A stretch of DNA of 64,000 bases from Clostridiales bacterium. Its GTDB lineage: Bacteria; Bacillota; Clostridia; Christensenellales; Borkfalkiaceae. The notes under the pieces were generated by a model, which saw only the letters and a list, made by a program, of their open reading frames with translations, was not told the DNA's origin and ran no database searches. The stretch covers positions 1 through 64,000 of the forward strand of contig SVHN01000002.1 in NCBI GenBank assembly GCA_015055805.1. Direction: 5' to 3'. The position numbers were made by a program, and so were the translations under genes. Positions 32,544-41,100 of the stretch are shown piece after piece; within the stretch, counting starts at the first letter, position 1, and every line of letters starts with the position of its first letter.

Positions 32544-34829
32544 TTATCTACCGAACTTTTTCAAAAGAAGTTCGCGCAATTCTTCGTCGGTTAATTGACG
32601 TTTTTCTTCACGTTTTTTCTCGGCGTCACGGCGACCTTGTTTTCTTTCCCTATCGGTCTTTTGGTTGCCAACCGCTATACCGTGGGGAAGTTCGGTCGTT
32701 TTCATAGTAAGCGAAATCTTTTTCTTTACCGTATCAACGCCTAGAACCTTTACCTTGACCAAATCGCCAACCTTTAACACGTCGGACGGGTGCTTAACGT
32801 AATTATCGGAAATTTGGGAAATATGCACTAAGCCGTCTTGATGCACGCCGATATCGACGAACACGCCGAAGTCTATTACGTTTCTTACCGTGCCGTTAAT
32901 TTCCATACCTTCTTTTAGGTCGGATAAATCCATAAGGTCACTTCTAAGTATGGGCTTTGGTAAACTATCACGAATATCCCTACCCGGTTTTAAAAGTTCT
33001 GCGGAAATATCTTTTAACGTTGGAACACCAACGCCGCTAATCTCTGCCGTCTTTTCCCAACCTTTCTCTTCTATTCTGGCAATTAAATCCCCTATTTTGC
33101 CTTCTGCTACGTCGTTAAGAGTATAACCGACAGCGTCGAGAAGTTTTTCTACCGCAGGGTAAGATTCGGGGTGAACGCCCGTGTTATCGAGAACGTTCCC
33201 GCCGATAATACGCAAGAATCCCGCGCATTGCTCAAACGCTTTCGCACCTAGTTTTTTAACTTTTAATAAATCTTCTCTCTTAATGAACGGCTGTTCCGCT
33301 CTATACTTAACTATCTCTTTTGCTATACCTTTATTAAGTCCTGCAACGAACGACAATAAACTAGGTGATGCGGTGTTAAGGTCAACGCCGACGCTGTTTA
33401 CGCAGTCTTCAACTACGCCGCCCAAAATTTCTTCAAGTCTTGCTTCCGGCATATCGTGCTGATACTGACCTACGCCTATGGACTTAACGTCAATCTTTAT
33501 TAATTCTGCCAAGGGGTCTTGAAGTCGTCTTGCGATTGATACCGCGCTTCTCTGCGCAGGTTCGTAATCGGGAAATTCTTCCGCGCCGAGTTTGCTCGCG
33601 CTATAAACTGACGCGCCAGCCTCGTTTACTACGGCGTACGAAAGGTCAAGACCGCTCTCTTTAATCATGTTCGCAACGAATATTTCCGATTCCTTGCTTG
33701 CCGTTCCGTTACCGATTGAGATAATGGAAACGCCGTGTTTCTTTATAAGTTTTAGTAATATCGCTTGCGCTTCTTCAATCCTATTCTGTGGCGGAGTGGG
33801 GAACACTACCGCAGTATCTAAGACGTTGCCTTCGGAATCTATTACCGCTATCTTACAGCCCGTTCTGTACGCAGGGTCTAAACCTAGAATAATCTTGCCT
33901 TTAAGCGGTGGCTGTAAAAGCAAGGGACGAAGATTGACTTCAAACATCTTTATAGCCTGTTCACTTGCTTTCTCTGTCAAATCACTTCTAACTTCCCTTT
34001 CTATCGACGGGAAAATAAGACGAGAATAAGCGTCTGCCGCAGCTTCAGCAACTATCTTTGCAGACGGTGTATCGTTCTTAACGTATATAGAGTTAATCGC
34101 GCTTATAAACGCGTCGTTATCAACGGTTATATTAACGCGTAAACACTCTTCCTTTTCACCGCGGTTTACGGCAAGAATTCTGTGTGAAGGAATTTTTGCA
34201 ATCTTTTCAGAATAATCAGCGTACATATCGTAAGTCTTAGCGTTTTCATTTTCCAAAAGTTTGCAAGAAAGTTCGCCGACTTCGCCTATCTTCTTCCTTA
34301 AAGTTTTTCTAAGTTCTGCATCGTCGGAAATACGCTCTGCAATAATATCAGCCGCGCCTGCTAACGCGCTATTTTCGTCAGCAACGCCCTTTTCTTCGCT
34401 GATAAACTCTTTGGCTTTTACCAACACGTCGCCGTCAGACTGTTCCAAAATAAACTCTGCAAGCGGAGTAAGACCTTTTTCTGCAGCAACACTCGCGCGC
34501 GTTTTTCTTTTCTGTTTGTAAGGACGGTAAACGTCTTCCGCCTCAGTAAGCGTTTCCGCGCCGGCAAGGGCTATCATAATCTCGTCGGTCATCTTGCCCT
34601 GTTCGGTTATTGACGAAACGATTTCTTCCTTTCTTTTATCAAGGTTTCTTAGGTATTTAAGCCTATCGAAAAACTCACGCAACACTTGGTCGTCACAACT
34701 GCCCGTCGCCTCTTTCCTATACCTTGCTATAAACGGAATAGTGTTGCCGTCGTCAATAAGCTGAATAATGTTTGCCGAGTGGTCGGCTCTGATGCTAAAT
34801 TCTTTACTGAGTTTAATTGAGTAATCCAT
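32544..34829 (-). CDS. tex: Tex-like transcription accessory protein
   Basis: RNA-binding protein of 761 residues. The N-terminal helical region, the YqgF-like RNase H fold (KIILGLDPAYRTGCKIAVID), helix-hairpin-helix segments (NSVGVDLNTASPSLL, LGAKAFEQCAGFLRI) and a C-terminal S1 domain (GMEINGTVRNVIDFGVFVDIG) appear in the usual order. Full length. A basic tail of about 60 residues follows the S1 domain. Role in transcription or RNA metabolism in Firmicutes is poorly defined. Confidence 0.95.
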   Translation of the reverse strand: MDYSIKLSKEFSIRADHSANIIQLIDDGNTIPFIARYRKEATGSCDDQVLREFFDRLKYLRNLDKRKEEIVSSITEQGKMTDEIMIALAGAETLTEAEDVYRPYKQKRKTRASVAAEKGLTPLAEFILEQSDGDVLVKAKEFISEEKGVADENSALAGAADIIAERISDDAELRKTLRKKIGEVGELSCKLLENENAKTYDMYADYSEKIAKIPSHRILAVNRGEKEECLRVNITVDNDAFISAINSIYVKNDTPSAKIVAEAAADAYSRLIFPSIEREVRSDLTEKASEQAIKMFEVNLRPLLLQPPLKGKIILGLDPAYRTGCKIAVIDSEGNVLDTAVVFPTPPQNRIEEAQAILLKLIKKHGVSIISIGNGTASKESEIFVANMIKESGLDLSYAVVNEAGASVYSASKLGAEEFPDYEPAQRSAVSIARRLQDPLAELIKIDVKSIGVGQYQHDMPEARLEEILGGVVEDCVNSVGVDLNTASPSLLSFVAGLNKGIAKEIVKYRAEQPFIKREDLLKVKKLGAKAFEQCAGFLRIIGGNVLDNTGVHPESYPAVEKLLDAVGYTLNDVAEGKIGDLIARIEEKGWEKTAEISGVGVPTLKDISAELLKPGRDIRDSLPKPILRSDLMDLSDLKEGMEINGTVRNVIDFGVFVDIGVHQDGLVHISQISDNYVKHPSDVLKVGDLVKVKVLGVDTVKKKISLTMKTTELPHGIAVGNQKTDRERKQGRRDAEKKREEKRQLTDEELRELLLKKFGR

Positions 34830-34841
34830 TGTTTAGTCCCT

Positions 34842-36041
34842 TTAATAAATTTTATAATTTTTTGCGATACCGCCACGAGCGGTTTCGAGATATTTTTGAT
34901 TTAAGTCTTTGCCCGTTTCATACATTGTTTTGACTATAACGTCAAAAGGAATTTTCCGCATAGGCGCAAGATAATATGCAACGCAAAAAGAATCAAATGC
35001 GCGCATAGCCGCCATTGTATTTCTCTCTATACACGGTACTTGTACGAGTCCTAAAACAGGGTCACAAGTAAGACCTAGGTTATGTTCCATAGCAACTTCC
35101 GCCGCGCACTCTATCTGATCAACCGAGAGCGAATAAATTTCACCTATGCCGGCAGCAGCCATTGAACACGCCGTACCTATTTCCGCTTGACAACCGCACT
35201 CTGCGCCACTTATTGATGCGTTAGTCTTAACGATATTACCTATAAGCCCAGCCGTTGCTAGGGCATCAATTATAAGGTCTTCATAAACGTGTTCGTTCTT
35301 ATACGCATAATAAAGCACCGCTGGTAATACGCCGGCAGCACCGCACGTCGGTGCGGTAACGATAGTCCCGTTATCGGCGTTTTCTTCTGCTACCGCCAAG
35401 GCGTAAGCACAGGTAAGTTTATTCCTAAGCAAAGAATCTCTTACAAAAATATCCGTGCTTTCAAAAATAAATTTAGCTTTCTTTGCTACATTAAGTCCGC
35501 CGGGTAACGTTCCACTCTTTTTTAGTCCGCGCTCAACGCAGTCTTTCATTACAGACCATACGCGTTTTAAGTACTCTTTAATATCGGGTTCGGTCTGATA
35601 AACGTAGTCGCAAATCCTTATGCCTTTTTCAATAACGTAATCCTTAATCTCTGAAAACTTATCGTGTTTGTAAATCCCATCGGATTCAACAAACTCTACG
35701 CCGTCAATCTTAATACTGCCGCCGCCAACCGAACACGCCCGAACTTTGTTTATTTGTTTGCCGTCTTTATAGACCAACACGTCCATGGTGTTTGGGTGCG
35801 GTAAATCTTTTGCCGATACAGAATTATCAAAGATTATTTCCGTATTTTCGCCTAGAACTTTTTTCAACACCCTATCCGTTCCGTGCCCTTTACCTGTATA
35901 ACACAGCGAACCGTAAAGCGCAACCTTAAATTCACAATCGGGATATTTTTCAAGCACAAACTCTGCTATTTTTTCAGGTCCTATGGTATGTGAACTAGAC
36001 GGTCCGATACCTATTTTATATAATTCCCTAAGCGATTGCAT
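34842..36041 (-). CDS. sdaA: L-serine ammonia-lyase, iron-sulfur type, single chain
   Basis: Protein of 399 residues that deaminates L-serine to pyruvate. The beta domain is N-terminal (GIGPSSSHTIGPEKIAEF) and the alpha domain follows. The [4Fe-4S] ligands lie in VTAPTCGAAGVLPAV, ECGCQAEIGTACSMAA and LTCDPVLGLVQVPCIERN. Here alpha and beta are fused, as in E. coli SdaA, rather than split as in Bacillus. The ATG lies 3 bases after the rarA stop codon. Confidence 0.93.
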   Translation of the reverse strand: MQSLRELYKIGIGPSSSHTIGPEKIAEFVLEKYPDCEFKVALYGSLCYTGKGHGTDRVLKKVLGENTEIIFDNSVSAKDLPHPNTMDVLVYKDGKQINKVRACSVGGGSIKIDGVEFVESDGIYKHDKFSEIKDYVIEKGIRICDYVYQTEPDIKEYLKRVWSVMKDCVERGLKKSGTLPGGLNVAKKAKFIFESTDIFVRDSLLRNKLTCAYALAVAEENADNGTIVTAPTCGAAGVLPAVLYYAYKNEHVYEDLIIDALATAGLIGNIVKTNASISGAECGCQAEIGTACSMAAAGIGEIYSLSVDQIECAAEVAMEHNLGLTCDPVLGLVQVPCIERNTMAAMRAFDSFCVAYYLAPMRKIPFDVIVKTMYETGKDLNQKYLETARGGIAKNYKIY

Positions 36042-36044
36042 TAA

Positions 36045-37358
36045 TTACTTTTTCCCTTTATTTAATCTTATTTGTTTAATCTGGTTTTCGTATCCGTTAT
36101 TTTTAGGCTTATAATAAACCCTATTTTTTAGCGCGTCGGGAAGATACTGTTGCTCGACGTATCCGCCGTAATCGTGTGGATATTTATAGAGCGACTTTAA
36201 TTTTTTATCGTCCTTAGACGCAAACTCGTAATTTTTTAGATGGGCTGGAACGGTGTCGTCCTTAGCGTTTACCGCGTCGTCTTTTGCGGCGTACATTGCC
36301 TCGACTACGGTGTTAGATTTTTCCGCTTCGCAAACGTATATTATGGCTTCGGATAGCGGTATAAGTCCTTCGGGAAGTCCTAGGTTTTGGAAGGCAACCA
36401 ACGCGTTGGTTGCAACCACTAAGGCGTTGGGGTCTGCTAGTCCCACGTCTTCCGCCGAGTGCACGACTAACCGCCTTGCAAGAAGTAGCGGATCACAACC
36501 GCCCTGAACAAGTCTTTGCATGTAATATAGCGCAGCGTCCGAATCACTTCCCCTTAACGATTTACAAAAAGCCGACAGTAGGTCGTAATACAGATTTTCG
36601 TCAAACGACAAGGCTTTTTGTTGGATAGATTCTTCAGCGTCTTTTAGCGTAACGGTGATTTTTCCGTTTCCGTCGGGGTTGGTGGTAAGCGCAGCGAGTT
36701 CTAACGCGTTATACGCCACCCTTAAATCACCTGCCGCCGTCTTTGCAATGTGCGCTATCGCGTCTTCTTCCACGGTAAGGTCGTAATTGCCTAAGCCGCG
36801 TTCTTTATCGTTAATAGCCTTTTTTAAGGCTTGAATAATGTTGTTTTCCGATAAGCGTTTAAGTTCAAAAACTCTGCACCTAGAAACTATTGCAGGGGTC
36901 ATTGCCGCGAACGGATTTTCGGTAGTAGAACCGATAAATATTATATCGCCCTTTTCGATTGCAGGAAGAAGACTGTCGCTCTGTGTCTTGTTAAAGCGGT
37001 GACACTCGTCAAGAAGAAGATAGGTCTTTTTTCCGTACAGTTTTAGGTTGGTCTGCGCTTCGTCAACCACTCTCTTTACGTCGGCAACACCGCTGTTGAC
37101 GGCGTTTAATTTTACGAACTTTCCGTCGGTGCTGTTTGCTATGACGTTTGCAAGCGTGGTCTTTCCACACCCGGGCGGTCCCCAAAAAATACAGCTGCCT
37201 AGCCTATCGAGTTTTATGGCGCGGCGAAGTAGTCCTGTTTCGGAAACGATATGGTCTTGTCCTAAAAACTCCGAAAGGTTTCTTGCGCGCATACGCTCGG
37301 CAAGCGGCGCAGCGGAAGTTTCTTGTTGTTTCTCTTTTGCAAAATCAAATAAATCCAT
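36045..37358 (-). CDS. rarA: RarA/MgsA replication-associated AAA ATPase
   Basis: Protein of 437 residues. Walker A GPPGCGKTTLANVIA, Walker B LLLDECHRFNK, sensor-1 FIGSTTENPF and the C-terminal MgsA tetramerisation part (VHSAEDVGLADPNAL) are clear. RarA acts at stalled replication forks in association with single-strand binding protein. Full length. Shares a transcript with sdaA without evident functional link. Confidence 0.95.
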   Translation of the reverse strand: MDLFDFAKEKQQETSAAPLAERMRARNLSEFLGQDHIVSETGLLRRAIKLDRLGSCIFWGPPGCGKTTLANVIANSTDGKFVKLNAVNSGVADVKRVVDEAQTNLKLYGKKTYLLLDECHRFNKTQSDSLLPAIEKGDIIFIGSTTENPFAAMTPAIVSRCRVFELKRLSENNIIQALKKAINDKERGLGNYDLTVEEDAIAHIAKTAAGDLRVAYNALELAALTTNPDGNGKITVTLKDAEESIQQKALSFDENLYYDLLSAFCKSLRGSDSDAALYYMQRLVQGGCDPLLLARRLVVHSAEDVGLADPNALVVATNALVAFQNLGLPEGLIPLSEAIIYVCEAEKSNTVVEAMYAAKDDAVNAKDDTVPAHLKNYEFASKDDKKLKSLYKYPHDYGGYVEQQYLPDALKNRVYYKPKNNGYENQIKQIRLNKGKK

Positions 37359-37411
37359 AGAAATATTTTAACATATCCCATATTTTTTTTCAAGTCATAA
37401 TACAATATATT

Positions 37412-38380
37412 ATGACTAAAACCTTTAACAGATTTTTTGAATTTGCCTTTTTTCTCGTGCTTTTGAGTTTTTCGGTGATTTTATGCACGGGAAATTTTAC
37501 CGCCGCCGTAACGGACGGGGTTGGACTTTGGGCGGCTGTCGTTCTGCCGTCCCTTTTTCCGTACTTTTTTATAACCGCAATCCTATCGTCGCTTAACGTC
37601 ACTTCCAAAATCTCAAACAAATTATCGCCGTTATTTAACAAGGTATTTAACGTGAACGGCGCGGTCGGGTTTTGTTATCTTATGAGTTTGATATCAGGAT
37701 ACCCTGTGGGCGCAAAAACGGTATCCGACCTAAAAGAAAAGGGGATTATAGGCGATACTGAATCAATACGCGCCGCCGCGCTTTGTTCGACGTCGTCACC
37801 TATGTTTTTAATCGGCAGCGTGGGAAGTTTAATGTTTAGATCCACGGCGTTTGGATTAGCGTTATTTTTTTGTCACTTTTTATCTTCGGTCATTATAGGT
37901 ATTATCTTTTCTTTTTATAAACGAAATGATAAACCTAAAATCCAAGCCGCTTTTAATTTTAATGGCAAAATAGACAACTTACTATACGAAAGCGCGTATT
38001 CTTCGGTAATATCTATTTTAGTAGTCGGCGGACTTATTACTATATTTTATCTGCTTACCGAAATCTTACTTTTTTACAACGTTTTATCACCATTTATAAA
38101 ATTATTGTCGGTTATACTTGGCGATAACGCTGAGCCGCTCGTGCTTGGACTTTTCGAGTGCACCAAAGGGCTTAAAAATTTGTCGGAGTTTGGTATCGGT
38201 TTAAGCGGATTTTTAATAAGTGCGTTTATATGCGGTTTTGGCGGACTATCGGTAATAGCGCAGTCGGTTGCATACCTAAAAAAGGCAAAAATAAAGACCG
38301 CCCCTTTCCTTGTTGCCAAGGTTTTACAGGCGGTCGTTTCCTTTATGATTGCACCGATTGTTTATATTATCTGCTTTTAA
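37412..38380 (+). CDS. YlbJ-like sporulation membrane protein
   Basis: Integral membrane protein of 322 residues with about eight hydrophobic segments. The region VLPSLFPYFFITAILSSL and the conserved MSLISGYPVGAKTVSDL with downstream ALCSTSSPMFLIGSVG are those of YlbJ, a nucleoside-recognition (Gate) domain protein needed for spore cortex in Bacillus. No ribosome binding site is seen before the ATG, so it may be weakly or leaderlessly translated. The end overlaps converging coaD by 14 bases. Confidence 0.8.
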   Translation: MTKTFNRFFEFAFFLVLLSFSVILCTGNFTAAVTDGVGLWAAVVLPSLFPYFFITAILSSLNVTSKISNKLSPLFNKVFNVNGAVGFCYLMSLISGYPVGAKTVSDLKEKGIIGDTESIRAAALCSTSSPMFLIGSVGSLMFRSTAFGLALFFCHFLSSVIIGIIFSFYKRNDKPKIQAAFNFNGKIDNLLYESAYSSVISILVVGGLITIFYLLTEILLFYNVLSPFIKLLSVILGDNAEPLVLGLFECTKGLKNLSEFGIGLSGFLISAFICGFGGLSVIAQSVAYLKKAKIKTAPFLVAKVLQAVVSFMIAPIVYIICF

Positions 38381-38849
38381 GTATCTCGTTAATCTTTTTT
38401 ATAGCGCGGTCTGGAACGTAAACGGAAATATCCGACGACAGCGCGATTATATTTCTTATTGCAGAAGAGCTGACGTAAGTCAGTCCGGACGGCGTTGGTA
38501 TATACATAGTTATAATCTCGTCGTACATATCTTGATTAAAGTGCGCCATCGTGGTTTCGTACTTATAATCGTCTTGGTTTCTAAGTCCCCTTACCGTATG
38601 CTTTATGCCGCGCGATTTCATAAACTCAACGAGCATACCATTAAAGGTAGCAACTTCTACCCTTTCATCACCCTTAAAGGTTTCTTTTATGATATCAACG
38701 CGTTCTTCTAAAGAAAAAAGCGGTTTTTTATCCACGTTTACGCCCACGGCAATAACCACCTTGTCAAAGGTTTCAAGGCATTTATTGACGACGTATTCGT
38801 GCCCTTTGGTAATCGGGTCAAACGTTCCTGCAAACACACACGTTCTCAT
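38367..38849 (-). CDS. coaD: Phosphopantetheine adenylyltransferase
   Basis: Protein of 160 residues for the fourth step of coenzyme A synthesis. The nucleotidyltransferase motif FAGTFDPITKGHEYVV, the PLFSLEERVDII block and the C-terminal YVSSSAIRNII signature are present. It follows rsmD with a 4-base gap, the usual rsmD-coaD pairing. Confidence 0.97.
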   Translation of the reverse strand: MRTCVFAGTFDPITKGHEYVVNKCLETFDKVVIAVGVNVDKKPLFSLEERVDIIKETFKGDERVEVATFNGMLVEFMKSRGIKHTVRGLRNQDDYKYETTMAHFNQDMYDEIITMYIPTPSGLTYVSSSAIRNIIALSSDISVYVPDRAIKKINEILKSR

Positions 38850-38853
38850 AAAT

Positions 38854-39387
38854 TTATTCCCCCTTTTTATAAAAGGTCAGTCTTGCCCTGCCGTACTTTC
38901 TCTCGTCGTATTTTATTAGCCCGTCCACCTGTCCGTCAAAAGGCTGTTCACTTTCAAAAATTACTATTCCGCCATCATTTAGGGCGTTTACGGATAGTTT
39001 TAAAAGTTTGTCGTAAATATCCATCTTATACGGTGGGTCTATATATATTATATCGTATACAGGTCCACTACGCATTAAAAAACTAAGGGCATCAAAGTTG
39101 GTTATCTTATAGTCTTCGGTAACTTTTAATTTTTCCAGATTGCTTTTTAAGACGGCAAGACTCTTTCTTTCAATATCGTTAAAGGTAACGGTTTTTGCGC
39201 CGTGAGAAATGGCTTCAATACCGATAGCACCCGTGCCGCAAAACAAGTCCAAAAAATTACTTCCGTAAATTCTGTTTCTTAAAATATTAAAAAGGCTTTC
39301 CCTTGCTTTATCGGAAGTAGGGCGAATATCTTTTCCTTCAAACCCCGAAAGCACTCTACCGCCGTATTTACCACCGACTATTCTCAA
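38854..39387 (-). CDS. rsmD: 16S rRNA (guanine-966 N2)-methyltransferase
   Basis: SAM-dependent methyltransferase of 177 residues. It has the N-terminal GGKYGGRVL, RPTSDKARESLFNIL, the SAM-binding FLDLFCGTGAIGIEA and the catalytic YIDPPYKMD. It overlaps the upstream membrane protein gene by 4 bases. Confidence 0.96.
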   Translation of the reverse strand: MRIVGGKYGGRVLSGFEGKDIRPTSDKARESLFNILRNRIYGSNFLDLFCGTGAIGIEAISHGAKTVTFNDIERKSLAVLKSNLEKLKVTEDYKITNFDALSFLMRSGPVYDIIYIDPPYKMDIYDKLLKLSVNALNDGGIVIFESEQPFDGQVDGLIKYDERKYGRARLTFYKKGE

Positions 39388-40001
39388 GACTTATCTCCGT
39401 AAATCATGCGGTGTTTTTCTTTTATTTGTTGTTGTTGAAGTTCTATTTTTCTTCCGCCGAGATAATAACAAACTCCGGGGATAGCAATAAAAATCGGGAC
39501 TGCAATGAACACAAAATAATAGGCTGTCGCCGTCAACGCCACCGTGCTATTGACCTGCATAAACGCAAAAAACGCTATATAAATTAGAGCCGCGATTGCG
39601 CCGCAAGTGTTAGTTGCTGTAACGGGGTCTTTACCCGCCGTTAATATAACGTGGATAAGCATAAAAATAACGAGTGGAATACAGTTTATTGCGCCGATTA
39701 AAAAGCCTTTCCACGGCTTGTACTCTTCGTTGAGTTTTAAGGGGATATCTTTACCGGTTTTAATAATCTGTTCACGACTTAAATCGTTTGCTATGCGAAC
39801 TTTATACGCAGCCTGTCCGTCCTTATAGAACACCGCGCCCAAGATGAACGCATAAAAGCCAAGACTTACGAGAAGTAATATGACTTTAAGCGCGATTAAG
39901 TTGTCGCCAATACACAAAATTCCCAACGCGATAATGTCGAAAATAAACAAATACATTATCGGTATGAACATTTGCTTAACGTAGTACCAAAAAGTTTTCA
40001 T
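39384..40001 (-). CDS. Membrane protein, unknown
   Basis: Protein of 205 residues with about five hydrophobic helices and a hydrophilic loop around residues 65-95 (VRIANDLSREQIIKTG). It ends in a basic cytoplasmic tail. Family not recognised. It lies between alr and rsmD, overlapping rsmD by 4 bases, so it is probably cotranscribed with rsmD-coaD. Confidence 0.7.
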   Translation of the reverse strand: MKTFWYYVKQMFIPIMYLFIFDIIALGILCIGDNLIALKVILLLVSLGFYAFILGAVFYKDGQAAYKVRIANDLSREQIIKTGKDIPLKLNEEYKPWKGFLIGAINCIPLVIFMLIHVILTAGKDPVTATNTCGAIAALIYIAFFAFMQVNSTVALTATAYYFVFIAVPIFIAIPGVCYYLGGRKIELQQQQIKEKHRMIYGDKS

Positions 40002-40016
40002 TTACCATAACCCTCT

Positions 40017-41036
40017 TTAACGTATGTAAATTTTTTGAGCGCGACTTGCTACGCTAGTTAAAATCTCGTAACTTATCGTGCCGTATTCTTTTGCTAATAA
40101 TTCCGCATCGTCCATAATAACCGCCTCGCCGTTCGACGTTTTAACCGAAGTTAAAGCCGTTAAATCCATACAGCGATTATTGAACTGCCCTACGATATTT
40201 TTTCTTGCCAAGCCGTCTGCGTAACCGTACCGCACAAGACTTACGTCCTGCTCTATACCGCTAGGGCAATTTCCGTACAGCATGGACTCGCCCTTTTTTA
40301 GCCGCCGTTTTGTAAGCATAGGGGCACACACTTTCATTACGGGTGAAACGGATATTTTTTCGCACGGGAACGGTTTATAACCGTATAGAAGTATTCCTAT
40401 TCTCACCATGTCAAAATATGCGCCTTGCAAAAATCCGCCACTTGCCGATATGTGCAGAATTGCTTTATTATTATAACGCTTAACGAGATTATTTGCAAGT
40501 AAAAACGCATTTTGCGCACGGATTAGTGCTTTTTTATTTTCAGGCTCAGCAAAATGCGAATATCCACCGCCCAGCCTAACGTGTTTTGACGATTGAATTT
40601 TTTCTAGGATTTTTTCTAGTTCGTTAAGATTATCAACGCCCTGTCTATTCATACCCGTATTTATTTTAACGTGAACGGACACTTGCTTATTTTGACGTTT
40701 ACCTTCTTTTTCTATACCTAAAACGTCGGCAACCGTCGCGACGGTCAACGTTAAATTATAATAGACTGCGCGCTCTAAATCAGATTTTTGGCAAGGTATT
40801 AAAACTAATATTTCCTTATCTATACCGCTTAATCTTAACGATATCCCTTCTTCAATAAGGGCGACGGCAAAGCAGTCCACAATATTATATAGCGCGGCAG
40901 CAACCGTCTCTGCCCCGTGACCGTATGCGTCGGCTTTTACTACCGCGCAAAACTTTACGCCCTTAGGCAACTTTTTCCTAACTGTTAGGGCATTGTTTTT
41001 AAGTTTTCTTAAATCAATATAGGCATTATTTAGCAT
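40017..41036 (-). CDS. alr: Alanine racemase
   Basis: PLP enzyme of 339 residues. The PLP Lys is in VVKADAYGHGA near residue 36. The other half-site shows VRYGYADGLARKN; in most Alr proteins this second region reads GYADGxxR and holds the catalytic Tyr upstream. Somewhat shorter than the usual 370 residues, mainly at the ends. It provides D-alanine for the ddl product. Located downstream of a terminator that ends the glycosidase-like gene. Confidence 0.9.
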   Translation of the reverse strand: MLNNAYIDLRKLKNNALTVRKKLPKGVKFCAVVKADAYGHGAETVAAALYNIVDCFAVALIEEGISLRLSGIDKEILVLIPCQKSDLERAVYYNLTLTVATVADVLGIEKEGKRQNKQVSVHVKINTGMNRQGVDNLNELEKILEKIQSSKHVRLGGGYSHFAEPENKKALIRAQNAFLLANNLVKRYNNKAILHISASGGFLQGAYFDMVRIGILLYGYKPFPCEKISVSPVMKVCAPMLTKRRLKKGESMLYGNCPSGIEQDVSLVRYGYADGLARKNIVGQFNNRCMDLTALTSVKTSNGEAVIMDDAELLAKEYGTISYEILTSVASRAQKIYIR

Positions 41037-41050
41037 ACCTTTATTGTATG

Positions 41051-41083
41051 AAAAAACCGACGGAAAATTTCCGTCGGTTTTGA
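41051..41083 (-). terminator. Terminator after the 1078-residue gene
   Basis: AAAACCGACGGAAA pairs with TTTCCGTCGGTTTT, with a T-run on the minus strand. Nearly identical in sequence to the terminator at 44411-44448. Confidence 0.88.
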
Positions 41084-41100
41084 TTTAACTTATTCTTTTT